The notes: generated by a model not told the origin, from the letters alone. DNA of 64,000 bases from Xiphias gladius (GCF_016859285.1 NC_053417.1:16683706-16747705); one strand, 5' to 3'; positions 1 to 27,832 are shown, counted from the stretch's first letter. A program made the numbers and translations.

Positions 1-668
1 GAGTGTGATGCCTTAACTGGTAGGTGGAGAACTGCTTTGTTCAAGTGGTTCCTGATGCACCATAATCTGTTAACTGGATAAATCTGTGGTAGTGTAGTTG
101 TAATTGTGTTAAATCACTCCATGGCAGGAGTGTGCAGCAGGGCCAAACATTGTCTGCCCTGCACTCAAAACTGAGTTCCTAGCCTCTGAGCCATTATGAG
201 ATGCTCCTATCTAATTGGAGCTGATGACATATTTTATTAATTCCATTGGTGATACTAAGGAAAACTATCACCCAAATAGTCTTTGAGTCACATGGGAATC
301 TAAGGTAGTTTATAGCTGTCAAGCATCACACAGCCTTATTTTATTTTATTTTATTTTATTTTATTTTATTATCATTTTTATTTTTTTTTTATTTTTAATT
401 TTTATTTATTTATTTATTTTTACCTGCAACCAGTTATTTGGTGGAATATACATTTTGTCCATGAAATAAATAATGCCTTATTATGCCATAGGGGCAATTT
501 ATATTCATCAACAGATATAAACAATATGGATGGAGATCTGTCTAGATTTTGGAAGTCAACAGGATGCAATAGATAATTTTTCACTTTAACATAGGTGGAA
601 ATGAGTCTTGGTTCCTTGTTTGGAGAACACCAATATTGCCATTTTCCTATTTCTACATTTTGTTGTAG
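1..668 (+). other. Transketolase intron, 3' part
   Basis: No coding exon is seen here. The stretch ends in a pyrimidine-rich tract and the acceptor TTGTAG just before the first visible tkt exon. It contains an A/T pentanucleotide microsatellite, annotated separately. Confidence 0.75.
336..370. repeat. (TTTTA)n microsatellite
   Basis: About seven tandem copies of a TTTTA pentamer in the tkt intron, followed by a further T-rich stretch to about 420. Confidence 0.9.
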
Positions 669-3600
669 TTACCGTGTGTACTGCATGCTGGGTGATGGAG
701 AGTGTTCAGAGGGCTCAGTGTGGGAGGCCATGGCCTTTGCCTCCTACTACCAGCTAGACAACTTGGTGGCAATCCTAGATGTTAATCGGCTCGGTCAGAG
801 TGAGGCTGCACCCCTGAAGCACGACATGGAGACCTATCGCAAACGCTGTGAAGCCTTTGGGTCAGTACAATCCCAACTTTCCACATCCACATTTATCTAA
901 TTTCCTAGGAAACATTTTGATTTGTTGGCGCACATCAACTTTTTAAACATCTGAAAAAATATTATAGATGACCTTTTTTATTGTGATATTTTTGCATTTG
1001 GATAAACAGAACCTCAGTATACACAAATTTCAGGGGTTGTTGGCACAAGTTTTAATGATGTTTTATAATACTGTGTAAATACAGGCTGTCTTGGGTTGAA
1101 TTTCTCTAAACCACATCTTGCACATCCCTTTTTGGCATGCTTGCTGGACTTGCTCTACCCTCCTTTTTTGGAATTTTTACCTTTTTTTTTTTTTTTTTTT
1201 GTTTCTGCTCCCATTTGCTCGGTTAATAAGTTCGATGATTAACAGGTTTTGTTCAGAAGTTAATACGTCCCTGTGTTTTGGGTTAATATTTGTTGTAGTG
1301 TGAGGTATGTTGTAAAAAATCGAGCCATGTTTTTATAGGTGGAACACATATGTAGTGGATGGACATGATGTGGAGGAGCTGTGCAAAGCTTTCTGGCAGG
1401 CTCAGCAGGTCAAGGGCAAACCCACTTGCATTGTTGCTAAGACATTCAAGGGCAAAGGACTCAAAAGTAAGTGAGGCTTTCATATGGTGAATATTATTTA
1501 CTTAACATTTTCATGAATTCTCTGAATTTGATTGTCTTGTTCATGTCTTGGCTGTAGACATTGAGGATCTTGATAATTGGCATGGAAAGCCCATCCCTAA
1601 GGACCGAGTGGATGATGTCCTGAAAGACCTACGGGCTCAGATCCAGGTCCCCAACAAGAACCTGTGCCCTGAACTGCCTAATGATGACGCAGCACCTGCA
1701 GACCTTAGCCCCATCTCCCTGCCCTCACCCCCAGCATACAAAAAGGGAGACAAGGTACTTTAACTTGTCACTTGTGCTCCTTAATGCAGCCTAGCAGGTT
1801 GTCCTTTTTTTTTTTTTTTTTTTAAACGGGACACTTGAAGCATTTGTAGTAATGGGCACAAAGCCTCTTCATCAGTCATTGTATGGTCAGTGGCATAAAC
1901 TGATGGCAGAATTTTAGCATAGAAGTCTCTTGTTGGCTTAGTGAGTGGAGGCTTGACCTAACACTGATACCAGCATTATATAAGGTTTTAACCTACATGT
2001 AGAATATTGCTTTATTGTATTAACCTTGTTAATCTCTATAGCTTACACCCTTTTCCTTTCTGTCCTGTCAGATGGCAACAAGGCGAGCATATGGTGTTGC
2101 TCTGGCCAAGCTGGGCCAGGCAAGCCAGAGAGTGGTGGCTCTTGATGGAGATACCAAAAACTCCACCTTCTCAGAGACCTTCAAGAAGGCCTTCCCTGAC
2201 CGCTACATTGAGTGTTTCATCGCTGAACAGAATATGGTACAGTATTTTCTCTGTGGTGACGCTTTTCCCTCATATGCAGTTGCTAATTTTAGCAAATTTA
2301 AGTGTGTAGCTAACACGAAATTAAGGATTCTGATAATTTTTGGAAATGCATAAACACATGTTTGATGATCTTTCAAATCTGCATAATTTTCAAAAACAGT
2401 CAGCCAGTTCGTACAGAAGTCAACCAATCAACTGTGGCCTCATAAATTATGAAAGACAGATAAATCTGGCTGAGTCTTCACTACCATAATCTACTCCCAA
2501 TGGTCTAATCTGTTACTATTCATTCTCTAGCCTGATAATCCCAGCCTCTCACTGCTACTTGTGACCAGTTTACGTGAGCCTCTACCTTTGCTTAATCGCA
2601 TCCACTGTCATTATGACTAACCCATTTTACTAAATGTCTTTGCTGCTACAGGTAGGAGTGGCCATTGGCTGTGCCACCCGTGACCGCACAGTCGCATTTG
2701 CCAGCACGTTTGCTGCCTTCCTGTCTAGAGCCTATGACCAGATCCGTATGGGAGCCATCTCCCAGTCAAATGTCAATCTGGTAGGATCCCACTGCGGTGT
2801 CTCCATCGGTAAGCTTTCTTCTGAAGCGTCAATTGTTTTCTATTGGGGGCAGAGTTGAGTGTGCCCTGTCCCTGACAGATCTTATTTTCCCTTCAGGTGA
2901 AGATGGTCCTTCCCAGATGGCCTTAGAGGACTTGGCCATGTTCCGTGCAGTCCCAACATGTACTGTGTTTTACCCCAGTGATGCAGTGTCCACAGAGAGG
3001 GCTGTCGAGCTGGCAGCCAACACCAAGGTTGGTATGCCACCTTGTGTTAAAGCCTGTCCAGTAAGTTGTCTTCAAAATGACAAGGGAGTAACATTCTAAT
3101 GTTTTAACGCATCACTCTATATTTTCAGGGTATCTGCTTCATCCGTACCAGCAGACCAGATACTGCAGTCCTCTACTCTCCAGATGAGAAGTTTCAAGTG
3201 GGCGAAGCCAAGGTAATGGTCAATGCCAATTTTACACACATCAATCCTTTTGCACAAAGTAGCTATTGGCAACAAAAGAGTTGGGACTGGACACCAGAAC
3301 TGATATAGAAATGAATGTCTACTTCACCAGGTGGTGCGCCAGTCTGACAATGATCAGGTTACCGTGATTGGAGCTGGTGTTACTCTGCATGAGGCCCTTG
3401 CTGCTGCTGATATGCTGGCCAGTGAAGGTAAACTCACATTGCCCTCTAGTGGATAGATGTAGGAATTAGTGTGAGGCCTACATCTCAAAACCACCTTCTA
3501 CAATTCCAGTGTGTTTGTAAGTATGGGAAATGGGGTCATCTGCACAGTTACCTGGCATGGCCAAATAAAAAATCTGTAATTTCCTAATGAATTCCTCTAG

Positions 3601-4220
3601 GAAAGAACATCCGAGTTATTGACCCGTTCACCATCAAGCCCCTGGATGCCTCTACCATTTTGGCGAGTGCCAGAGCCACAGGAGGACATATCATCACTGT
3701 GGAGGATCACTACAAGGAGGGTGCGTTGTTTTTCTGTTTTTATGCTTGAGTGTCTTGTCACAGGGTTCTTAAACCATGTGCCATAGATGTTTTTAAGAAT
3801 TTTTAGGCTTTGATTAATGCTAAGAATACACAAGGATTGCAAACACGTTAAGCGGTACTGGTTGACCCCCAATAGTGAGATTTTAAGAAAATTCTAGGTA
3901 GAGGGATTTTGTACAGAGATTTTTCTTGAGCTACCTGTGTCTAATAAGACAGCATCTTATTGGGTCCTGCTTTGTGGTTGCTCTAATTAAAGAGATCACT
4001 TGTATCGCCAGGATTGTCTGCCTCTCTGATCTGTCTCCTCTGTCCAGGTGGTCTTGGTGAAGCAGTGCTGTCAGCAGTGGGCACCGAGCCCGGTATTGTT
4101 GTGAACCGGCTGGCAGTGTCTGGTGTGCCCCGCAGCGGAAAGCCCCAAGAGCTGCTCGACATCTTTGGCATCAGCGCCAAGCACATTGCTAAGGCCGTGC
4201 GTCAGACCTTTGCAAACTAA
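669..4220 (+). CDS. tkt: Transketolase, 3' ten coding exons (N-terminus outside window)
   Basis: Thiamine-diphosphate enzyme of the cytosolic non-oxidative pentose phosphate pathway, moving two-carbon ketol units between sugar phosphates. Exons: 669-860, 1339-1466, 1558-1754, 2072-2236, 2652-2808, 2897-3027, 3129-3212, 3331-3427, 3601-3720 and 4048-4220. All introns are GT-AG and phases agree throughout, giving about 481 residues. Human TKT has 623, so roughly the first 145 are missing on the left. Visible motifs are the TPP-binding GDG segment ([13 protein letters not shown]) ending near DVNRLGQS, the conserved His in WHGKP, the catalytic Glu in IAEQNM, the pyrimidine-domain segment [20 protein letters not shown], and the C-terminal domain with VPRSGKP. 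A TKT paralogue (TKTL-type) cannot be excluded because the diagnostic N-terminal part is not visible. The retained catalytic residues favour a true transketolase. Confidence 0.96.
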
Positions 4221-5010
4221 GGACTGCACCAGAGCTCCTACTTGTTGCTCCGTTGAATCTCAACCAACTTTCTGCCTAACTTACCGCTCCCTGGCATGAT
4301 CACATGAAGACCTGTTAACTTCTCTATGCTCCATCTGGCTAGCAGTGTGCTAGCCTTGTATTATTATCACAGCTCAAGAGAGATTGGGATAGGAGTGCAG
4401 TGTGGTCAAAGCCTGTAGTGTTAATAATATTCCTCCCTGTATACACCTTGTAGTAACCTCTTCCCAGATGGGTTCTGTTCTTCCTGCGACAACATTCCTT
4501 TCTTTTATCCTATATCTTGTTTTCAAATTGTGTCTTGGAAGTGGCTCAGACAAAGGCATCATGGAATACTGTAAATGTTGGATTTAAAAACCCCTGTCAT
4601 ACCAGCAGCCTGTCGATGCTCTGATCCCTTGTGAAGTGTCAGGCCACAACTTCTGTTGCATTCCAACCATCTTTTCTTTTCCACATTCCTGATGTCCATG
4701 CCTCCATGTCAACTCACTTGGCTGGCATTCATGGCCATCCTTTTCTAAGAAGCACTTTTACAGTTTGTCATAGATCTAATGTACTAGAATACTTTTTGTA
4801 GTTGTGGCAGTCTTTAATGCTTGAGCTGAGGTCGAACTACTCTTCACAGACCCAGAGTGTGAAAAGTCTAACCAGCTTAGTTAAGAACTGTTTGAGCATT
4901 CCTTATTCTTCCTGACTACATAGGCATCACCCAATGTTACTGGCGTTCCAGGTCACCTGTCATCCTGTTATTGCTGTGATGTGCTGAATAAAAAAATAAT
5001 GAACCTAATG
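4221..5010 (+). other. tkt 3' untranslated region with poly(A) signal
   Basis: The stretch after the tkt stop codon has no coding potential. A canonical AATAAA at 4987-4992 is followed by a T/G-rich segment (TTTGTTGTCTTTTTGTTT) like a cleavage-stimulating downstream element. The transcript therefore probably ends near 5010. The end point is inferred, not seen. Confidence 0.75.
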
Positions 5011-5968
5011 CCATTTGTTGTCTTTTTGTTTATCACTGGCTTTATGCATGAACATATTTTGTACAGGCATTAATGGTTCCCAGAGGGTAAATCCTAAAAT
5101 TTTGTTGATCTTTTTACTTGCAAAACAAGAACCTTCCCATAAACCTCAGGCATACTTGGTGTTTTAGTCCTAGTTAGCCAGTGCAGCAGCATGCTAATAA
5201 AACTAAACAAAAGTGGTAAACATGCCTGCTTTGCATCAGCATGTTAGTGTTTAGCTCAAAGCATCACTGTGCTTAAGTACACCTCACAGAGCTGCTAGCA
5301 TGGCTGTAGATGTTTAGTTGTGATATAGTTTTACTGACTGTCTGCAACACGTAGCTTATACAAATAAGTCTCAGATTTTATAGAGCTGGCAGTTGTTTGA
5401 CTGTCTAAGCCACATTTATTGTGTGAGAAAACAAGGTAGTAAAGTTGTGGTGAGATGTCAGGAAAAAGTTCAATAGTTTACAGAAGGGATGGTAGAAAAA
5501 AAATGTTTATTGTATCTTAGACCAGCAACTGTCACCAAGGAGGTTGGTTATGGTGGATATCCTAGACTTCAGTATCATTCTCTGCAGTGGAAATTGTTAA
5601 CAAGGGTGTTGTCAGACTGAGGTTAAGGAAAGGGTTGAATTAGGTCAGAGGATTACCTCATGTTCCTGTCTAGATTTAAATGAAAAGTCTTTGGACAACA
5701 TCACTATTTACCTTGGAGGATCAAATAAGGTACTTAGTGTTTAGTGCTAAGTTGTCCAGTGTGCCATTTGGAATATGTCTGGGTTCTACTGTCATCTCTC
5801 TCATCAGCTGGTCTCCAGTTGCAGAAAAACAAATCCCTATGTATGGCCAAGAACTAATGCTTAATTTTGATACATTTTTCAAACAGCTGATACTATAAAT
5901 TAACCTTGTCACTCAAAGAAGTGGTTGTCCGGAACATAACATCCATATACATGTACATTTCAACAGTT

Positions 5969-6001
<33 letters not shown>

Positions 6002-6974
6002 TTACTAAGCAAATAAAGAGGGGCTGTCATCAGGTTTCAGCCCACAGTGAAAATCCCAGTTTGGCTCTACACTCAGCCAGTGGCACCTGCTTGGCTTGGC
6101 GTTGAGTGTGAGGATGCACACATGCCAGAGTACATGTACGGTACGTATGTACAGCATGTAAAGGCGAGTTCATTGTTCATTTCTCAGAGGTCATGTTTGT
6201 TTTCTTACATAGATGCCAGTGGAGCTTAGCCAAACAAGGTTGACTCCGGCCTGAACTGTCTACCAACCCTGTCTCTTGTTGGAAAAGGTCCAAGTTCAGC
6301 ATACACTACTCAGATTCAGTCAGGAGAAAAACACAAAACTCACAGTAGATCACAAATTCAAGTGTCGAACCACATGACAATATCCAACTGGAATCTATCG
6401 CAGGTGTATGAAACATATTGTTTTCCAGTTTCTATCTTTTGCTCCCTGTCAGTCTCCTATCTCCTCCACAAACCTCTGTCTTTCCACCTAGTGTTAGCAG
6501 ACAGTTATGAAAGGGAGAGGAGACAAGGAGGGGCAGGGCGGGTCTGTGTATTTCATGGTACGATGAACAAGGGCCCTTATTAACAATGTGAGACTTTCTT
6601 TTTTTTTTTTTTTGACCATTCGGCCTCCCAGATATTCCTTCCCATCCTCTCGGTCTTTCTTCATTTTAGCTTTCACTCTGAGGAGGGGACATGAGCAACA
6701 CGTTTTAGAACCGCTTTAGGCTGAGTCACAACAGAGAAACTTCACAGCAGAATTTACTCCCAGTGTTCAAAATCTGAAACTCTGGGGTTTTCTGGAGATT
6801 TATCCTCTTCTGTGAACTGTCACGTTGGCTGCTACTCACAGAGTTTCTTCCCTTTGGCATAATTATCTGCACTTTCTGTGGATTTGCTTCTTCCTCGATT
6901 CAGCCCTGAAGATCTAAAAGTTTTGGACTTTTTTTCTCCAACTGAAATAGCTTGAATTGGGTCCACATCCATCA
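5011..6974. other. Intergenic region tkt to ECM2-like gene, including its probable 5' leader
   Basis: No coding exon recognised. It holds a (TG)n microsatellite at 5971-6001 and a T-run near 6597-6613. The last few hundred bases before 6975 should include the 5' leader of the ECM2-like gene. A possible acceptor (TTTTTTTCTCCAACTGAAATAG) ends near 6951, so a leader intron is possible but unproven. Confidence 0.5.
5971..6001. repeat. (TG)n microsatellite
   Basis: Perfect TG dinucleotide run in the spacer between tkt and the ECM2-like gene. Confidence 0.95.
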
Positions 6975-20997
<14,023 letters not shown>

Positions 20998-21245
20998 TAG
21001 GCCGCACAGATATTCAAACCAAAAATACACATGCTACAATAGTCTTTCTGGGGGTTTTCTTTATCCTTCTTTTGCCTTCACTGCTCTATAATCAGGCAGG
21101 GTTTTCAGAAAAATAGTTTTATCATGTAGTTTGCTTAGTCAGCCAGAGCTTTCATTTTAATATCACCAAACCCATCTATTTCTGTCACATCTCATCTTTG
21201 ATTAGGAAAATTACTGTAATGTTTTGGTATGTATTAAAGCGAATG
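20998..21245 (+). other. ECM2-like 3' UTR with candidate poly(A) signal
   Basis: The stretch after the stop at 20995-20997 is A/T-rich. A non-canonical ATTAAA at 21233-21238 is the nearest plausible poly(A) signal. The transcript end is inferred. Confidence 0.5.
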
Positions 21246-24200
21246 TGTAATTCACACAGTAATGGAACTGATTATTATATAAATGGTCTTTGGTGTGTAA
21301 AAGGATAATACATTACATTGAAATCCGGATCTGCTCAAAACGCAAGTTTTACTCTTTCTCATTCTTTTCATTCAAGTGTATGATACTTTAAGAATATGTT
21401 GACTGAAAAGGATTAACCCATGTCTCTAGTCTGAGTCTGCGGTTCTCACAGGACTTACAAGGAGAGGCTTTGTTCATGGTAAGTGGAAATAAAGGGGTGT
21501 TTGGATGTGACAGGGAAATCTTGGGAGTGCGACATGGGGGTCCCTGTGAGAATGGGAAAATGTCTGGTGACACAGTGTAAACCTAGGGAGCCCATTAGAA
21601 AGGAAAGTATAAACATCATGCGGGTTCTCTTTCACCAGATGAGCTCCAGCATAAACATCTACCACCAGCCGCTCAGAAAAAATACATGGGGTCACTCTGA
21701 CTGTGAGTGGGGCCCCAGTCGGAGCCTCCAAACATGTACAGGTGACGTCATTCACTATAGGTTTGTGTACAGTTACTTGGGTACAAGTATGTGTGCACGA
21801 GAGCAGCGGGGCAGCCCATTACTTGGGTTAGCAGTAGGGGAGTCAGGAAAAAAGGTAACGAACATGTTAGGGCAGAGCGGAGCTAAGGGACAAGCTGACT
21901 TTTAAGACACAATACAACGATTGTTTTCAGAAAGTCTCTGGACTGATCACTGAAAGATGAGACGAGTAGCAGTTCATGTCCAGTTGAGTCCAATAAGACG
22001 TGGCTAGAAGACGGAGAGAAAAAAAGGAGATTTAAAACAGAGAGAGAAGACGAAGGGAGGAGAGAGCTGGAGCAAGTTCAGAGCTCTTTTCCCATTTGTG
22101 AACGAAAGCCAGTGGAGCTCTGGTGCCCTGCCAGCCTTATTGACGAAGCGACTTCCCAGTTCCCAGTGTTCTCTCTGTATCTTTCTCTCTTTATGTATCT
22201 ACCTCCAATACTGTATCTCACTGTCCATCTTTCCTGCTGTTTGTCCCTCTCCTCATGGCTTTCTCTCTCTCCTCCTCTTGCACAGTAAATCATAAAAAAC
22301 AATGCAACATTCTTCTGTCCAAACAGACAGACTGTCCTTTAGAGATGCTTTGAGCTCTGTGATGCAAATGAGAGACTTGCCCATATCACTTGTGTGTTAG
22401 TTAGTTCTCATGATGAGAACATAACAGAGCCACACGAAAAAAGAACAAACCCTGTTGCACTCTGTTACTGTTTTCTTGGGAACAACAACTCCATTAAACT
22501 CTTTCTTTCCTTTTATTCCTCTCATCCCGTGTCCATATCACGAACTCAGGGGAATATTAAGTGAACATGACATGTAGAGAACTTGATTCACATTGTAGTG
22601 AGCTGCTTTGCACCAACTCCTGCTGCAACAACAATTGTATGTGTATTTGCAAACTCACTCAGAAAAAAAAACCCCAACAAACTAAATATTTTATGAGAGT
22701 TAATGCAAGTGCAAGCAATAGAGAAATTCATAGCTGAAGTAATTCTCTTTAATTTGTTAACCCACCCGTGCAAAGAATCAACACATTTCACAGTATATCT
22801 CTTGGAGTAATGAATATAATTAAAATGATAAAAATGTTCAGTGTATGATGTAGTGATTTACAGGGTGTGCACTTGCTGTGTTGACTGGCTGGCTCCAGGT
22901 ATACGCTTTCAACAGAGAGCAGTGTTTCTGCGGCTCTAAATGAAGAACAGAAGGTCCCCTGCAGACGCTAGAGTTATAAACACACTCAGAAAGAGAGAGG
23001 GAGGAGGGCTGACACAGAGCGAGATCGATGGTTAATAAGAGAGAGACAATAGAGCCGGGTTATTGCTCTCAAGAGCTGGGTTATAGCAGCTGACCAAGTT
23101 AACAAGTTAATGAGAGCACGATACATGCATGGTCTGAAAATGTAATATGAACAGGCGCACACATATATTTCTCTCTGCCTGGCCATGTAATCACAAGTTA
23201 GATTTCTGCTCTCAGTCTTGTGCATGTGGTGCAGTCTTCATTCTCCATAATTGTACAGTCATTTTGCAAACAGCACATTACTGCCTTATAAACTACACAT
23301 TCCCATTTATACTGCAGTTCCTGCACACACAAGCAGAGTAGAAGCTCTGCATCAGTTCTCTTTTTGCACTTTGCCATCTTTGTAGTTTTGCACAGTTGGA
23401 TTCTTTAAGCTTTGATCTTAAATCTGTAGACCTCCCCTCCATAGCCTGTCACATGGGGTATTTTCAAATTTGACAGGCTTGCTTCTTCAGTGCCATCCGT
23501 CATACTGCCTGTAACATGACTAAACTTTTAAACCGACATCCCATCACACCCAACAGATGTTTCGCATCCCGTCGAGCTGAGGCCAGAGTCCGTCTGTAAG
23601 AGGTTGACCATGGAGTGCTCTAGTGCTTTTCTTTTCCCATGTCCTGTCTGTTCTACCCGGCGACAGCAGCTTCCTGTGTTTGTTATTGGAGGATGGGGGA
23701 AGTTCTGGCTGATAAAATAAAAAAGCACCATTACACACACAGAGAAGAGCAGCTAAAGAATTACGTGTCCAGACTCCAATGGGCATCAGAGACAAGCAGA
23801 TAAAACGAGGCAAGGAGAAAGAGGATGGGCAGGGGGTGCAAGAGTGAGGACAGTTCCTTTCGCTAGAACATGAGATTGGGTTCCAGTGTTAAGGGTCAAC
23901 TATTTAAAATCAGCAAGAATGTGCTTACTGCAGTGTGCCGGAGAGCTGGTCGCTCGGCCATCGGCCCTGATGTGCTCATCCTTGATATCCAACAACATTA
24001 ACAAGCATGAAATAAACTTTTATTGGGCTGAATTACAAATCCAGAACAATGAAAACAACACTTTGGTCAATATTATTCTGCTCTCTCTCCTGCATAGAAA
24101 GGAGAACACACATGGCAGCACCTACACAAGAGCTAACAAGTGGGTGAGCTAATCTCTGGAGAAACTTAAGTTGAACACTCGTAGGACATAAAGAGTTTAA

Positions 24201-25747
24201 TTTGGATGCCAAGCCCTCTAACTAGAGACCAACACCATAATCAACAGAACCACGGCGAGAGAGTGAGGGAGAGAGAGAGAGAGAGACAGGCAGACAGGCA
24301 GACAGGCAGACAGGCAGACAGAGAAATGAAGAGTGAGAAACAGAGAGGAAGACTGAATCTACAAAATGGGAGAAACAGAGGAAGCTGAGAAAGGGGAAAT
24401 GTTATCTACAAAAGCCTTTATCAAAATTCTGTCCCCTGCCAACACTCCTGCAGGGCATTGATCTGGTCTGCATGCCTTTTCCACCACTGTGGATACTGCA
24501 CTCTTTAAAAGAAAGAAAGGCATATAACCGAACAGTGTCAATCTCATCATACATCATATGGATGGTGAGGAAAATGATCATGATTTAATGCTCAAACTGC
24601 TACCTCCGCAAAGCCCATAGATAATGTGTACATAGCTGTAAACGTTTGTGTTGCTGACTTTGTATGGGGTGGGAAAAGTTCCCAGATGGTGTAGCTTGCC
24701 AAACTTGCAGCCTCGCTCTGGGTGCTGGCAATACGAAGAGGAAATCAGGGAGTCAGTGAGAAAGAACACTTCATCCTGCCAGAACAAAATTTAATAGAAA
24801 ACTGTGAGAAGACACAAAATCATACGTTTTATAATCATAGTCCCTGAAATACATTTACTCCCTGCGTTTGGTGGAGCTTGGTAGTATCACAGTGTACTCT
24901 CCCAGTACTTATCATAGACGAATGTGTTATTCCGGTGTACGCAATTAGATAGTTGTTGATTTAAAAAAAAAACCAAAAAAAACCCGATAAATATCATAAA
25001 CACCAACGTATTTAAGACAAAAAATACATTTAACACTTCCAGGGGGGTATTTACAGCTAAAACTTCCCTGGAAATATGACCTGAGCTTTTTCTGTAACAC
25101 ACTCTTTATACAGAGCATCAATGTGGTAACAGTTTGGATGTACATAAGAAATGCACATCATTAAAGTTTCTGTCATCCTAAAATAATGTAACAACACTTT
25201 CAAAAAATTAGAATTGTGTTTAAATGTATTTATTTTTTTATTACTTTGCCCTCCATGACCTCCCTGGCACTAAGGTGATAGTTGTAAAATAAGATCTTGA
25301 AGAGAACATGTTTTAATACTATAGCATGACAACACATTTTTGTTGCTCTCAACTGTAATTTTTCATTACAGGAGCCCCAATAATAGCTTAGTATGGTTTT
25401 CCCTCATGGTGTTCCTCTATATTGCAACTGCACTGTAGTGGAGTCTGCCTGAGATGTTTCAGACAATGCCATGCTTTAGCTTATGTTGGCAGTCCTAAAA
25501 TTAAAATGTCTTCTCTAAATTGTACTCAAGAGCAATTACGTAAGGCAATTACAGACCTCAGACACCAAATTCAAATAAAGTGCAGTGTCTACTTCTCTTT
25601 CTTCTTCAATAGGAAACAACATTAAAATATTCCTTCTGGGAATATGTTTTTTTTCTCGTTACTAGCAATATTTACCGTGATTGTACAAAAATAATACCCC
25701 ATAATATAATGAAATCCGGCACATCAGCCTTGCCCATGAATATTATG
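21246..25747. other. Intergenic region without recognisable gene
   Basis: Open frames here, for example 21483-21905, lack similarity to any family I know and have no splice or codon-bias support. A GA-rich and (GACAGGCA)n-like microsatellite lies at about 24258-24322. The rest shows nothing I can name. Confidence 0.6.
24258..24322. repeat. GA-rich and GACAGGCA-type simple repeat
   Basis: A run of GAGAGA is followed by about five tandem GGCAGACA-type units, then GA-rich sequence again. Confidence 0.85.
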
Positions 25748-26037
25748 CTTGTTCACCATAATGTCCAATCTTTAGACACTTTGTCAGAGTAGAGTTATTA
25801 CACATTACATTTTTAAAGCTGAAATCTTGAGTAATTATTGTAGGCTTATTGTATTGCATTAGGCAAGGCTGTTGTAAAGTGTTCCTTGTATTTTGTCCAC
25901 CCCTTTTACTTTAGGATTTTGCAATCTGTTTTTGGTATCATAATATATAGTATAGTGCATTCAGAAAGTATTCAGACCCCTTCACTTTTTCACAGTTTGT
26001 TTTGTTGCAGCTTTATGCTAAAAAACATTTATATTCA
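25748..26037 (+). repeat. 290-bp direct repeat, copy 1 (left flank plus Tc1 left end)
   Basis: Pairs with 27225-27514 at a constant offset of 1477, with roughly ten mismatches seen by eye. About 203 bp is host flank and 87 bp is the transposon left end. Confidence 0.93.
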
Positions 26038-27832
26038 TTTTCCCCCCTGATCAGTCTACACCCAAACGTATGAAAAAGGAAAAACTGAAATATCACATTG
26101 ACATAAGTATTCAGAAACATTGCTATGACCCTTGAAGTTTAGCTTAGGTTCCACACACTTGAACATCTTTGAGATGTTTCGGCACCTTGATTGAAGTTCA
26201 CCTAAGGCAAATTCGATTGATTGGACATGATTTGGAAAGGCACACGGCTGTCTGTATAAGGTCTCAGAGCTGACAATGCATATCAGAGCAAAAACACCAA
26301 ACCTCCAAACCACCGTGTTGAATGACCTGCCTGCAGAGCTCAGAGACAGGATTGTGTTGGGGCACAGATCTGGGGAAGGCTAAAAAAAAAAAAAAAATTC
26401 TGCTGCATTGAAGGTTCCCAACAGAACAGTGGCGTCCATAATTCTTCAATGGAAGAAGTTTGGAACAAACAGACTCTTCCTAGAGTTAGCCACCCAGCCA
26501 AACTGATCAAATGCGGGGGAGAAGGGCCTTGATAAGAGAGGTGGCCAAGAACCCAATGGTCACACTGGCTGAGCTCCAGAGATCCTGTGTGGAAATGGGA
26601 GAAACTTCCAGAAGGAAAACCATCACTGCAGAACTCCACTGATCAGGGCTTTATGGCAGAGTGGCCAGACGGAAGCCTCTCTTCAGTGAAAGAACACATG
26701 AAAGCCATTTGGAATTTGCAAAAAAAAAAAGCACCTTAAGGACTCTCAGACTGTGTGGTTTGATGACACCAAGATTGAACTGTTTGGCCTCAGTTCTATG
26801 TCTCATGTCTGGAGGAGACCAGGCGCCGCTCATCACCTGCCCAATATCATCCCAACAGTGAAGCATTGTGGTGGCAGCATCATGCTTTGGGGTTTTTTTT
26901 CAGTGGCAGCGACAGGGGGACTGGTCAGGGTTGAGGCAGAGCTGAACAGAGCAAAGTACAGAGATATATTCTTAATGAAAACCTGGTCCAGAGCGATCAG
27001 GACCTCAGACTTGGCCGAAGGTTCACCTTCCAACAGGACAATGACCCTAAGCACACAGCCAAGACATGGCAAGAGTGGCTCAGGGACAACTCTGTGAATG
27101 TCCTTGAGTGGCCCATCCAGAGCCCTGAGTTGAACCCAATCGAAAATCTCTGGAGAGACCTGAAAATGGCTGTCCACCACCGGTCCCCGTCCAACCTGAA
27201 ATAACTTGAGAGGATCTGCAGAGACTTGTTCACCATAATGTCCAATCTTTTGTCACTTTGTCAGAGTAGAGTTATTACACATTACATTTTTAGGGCTGAA
27301 ATCTTGAGGAATTATTGTAGGCTTATTGTATTGCATTAGGCAAGGCTGTTGTAAAGTGTTCCTTGTATTTTGTCCACCCATTTTACTTTAAGATTTTGCA
27401 ATCTGTTTTTGGTATCATAATATATAGTACAGTGCATTCAGAAAGTATTCAGACCCCTTCACTTTTTCACAGTTTGTTTTGTTGCAGCTTTATGCTAAAA
27501 AACTTTTATATTCAGCAGAAAATTCCAAAATCCAGGTGTGCAGAGCTTGTCGTGTCAAACACAAGAAAAGCTGAGGCTGTGATCGCTACCAAAGGTGCTT
27601 CAACTAAGTACTGACTAAAGGGTCTGAATACTTATGTCAATGTGATATTTCAGTTCTTCCTGTTTAATCAATTTACAAAAAAATTTAAAATTCTGTTTTC
27701 ACTTAGTCCTTATGGGGTATGGAGTGTAGATTGATGAAGGAGAAATGAATTTAAATGATTTTAGCATAATGCTGCAACATAACAAAACATGAAAAAAGTG
27801 AAGGGGTCTGAGTAGTTTCTAAATGTACTGTA
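25951..27832 (+). mobile_element. Decayed Tc1-like transposon with both terminal inverted repeats
   Basis: The left end at 25951 (TATAGTGCATTCAGAAAGTA) and the right end at 27832 are inverted repeats of about 73 bp; both carry the segment CAGACCCCTTCACTTTTT. TA dinucleotides at the ends fit Tc1/mariner insertion. Between them, on the + strand, lies a degenerate transposase gene from about 26280. The frame is broken by an A-run at 26381-26397 and by other changes. A 290-bp insertion at 27225-27514 repeats the left flank and left end. It is non-autonomous as it stands. Confidence 0.88.
27225..27514 (+). repeat. 290-bp direct repeat, copy 2 (inside the Tc1-like element)
   Basis: A copy of 25748-26037 interrupts the distal transposase region of the Tc1-like element. 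Transposon sequence resumes at 27515 (GCAGAAAATTCCAAAATCC). Confidence 0.93.

Noticed and set aside
21483..21905. 140-codon open frame between the ECM2-like gene and biglycan
   Set aside because: No family similarity that I recognise and no supporting splice or promoter signals; probably chance.
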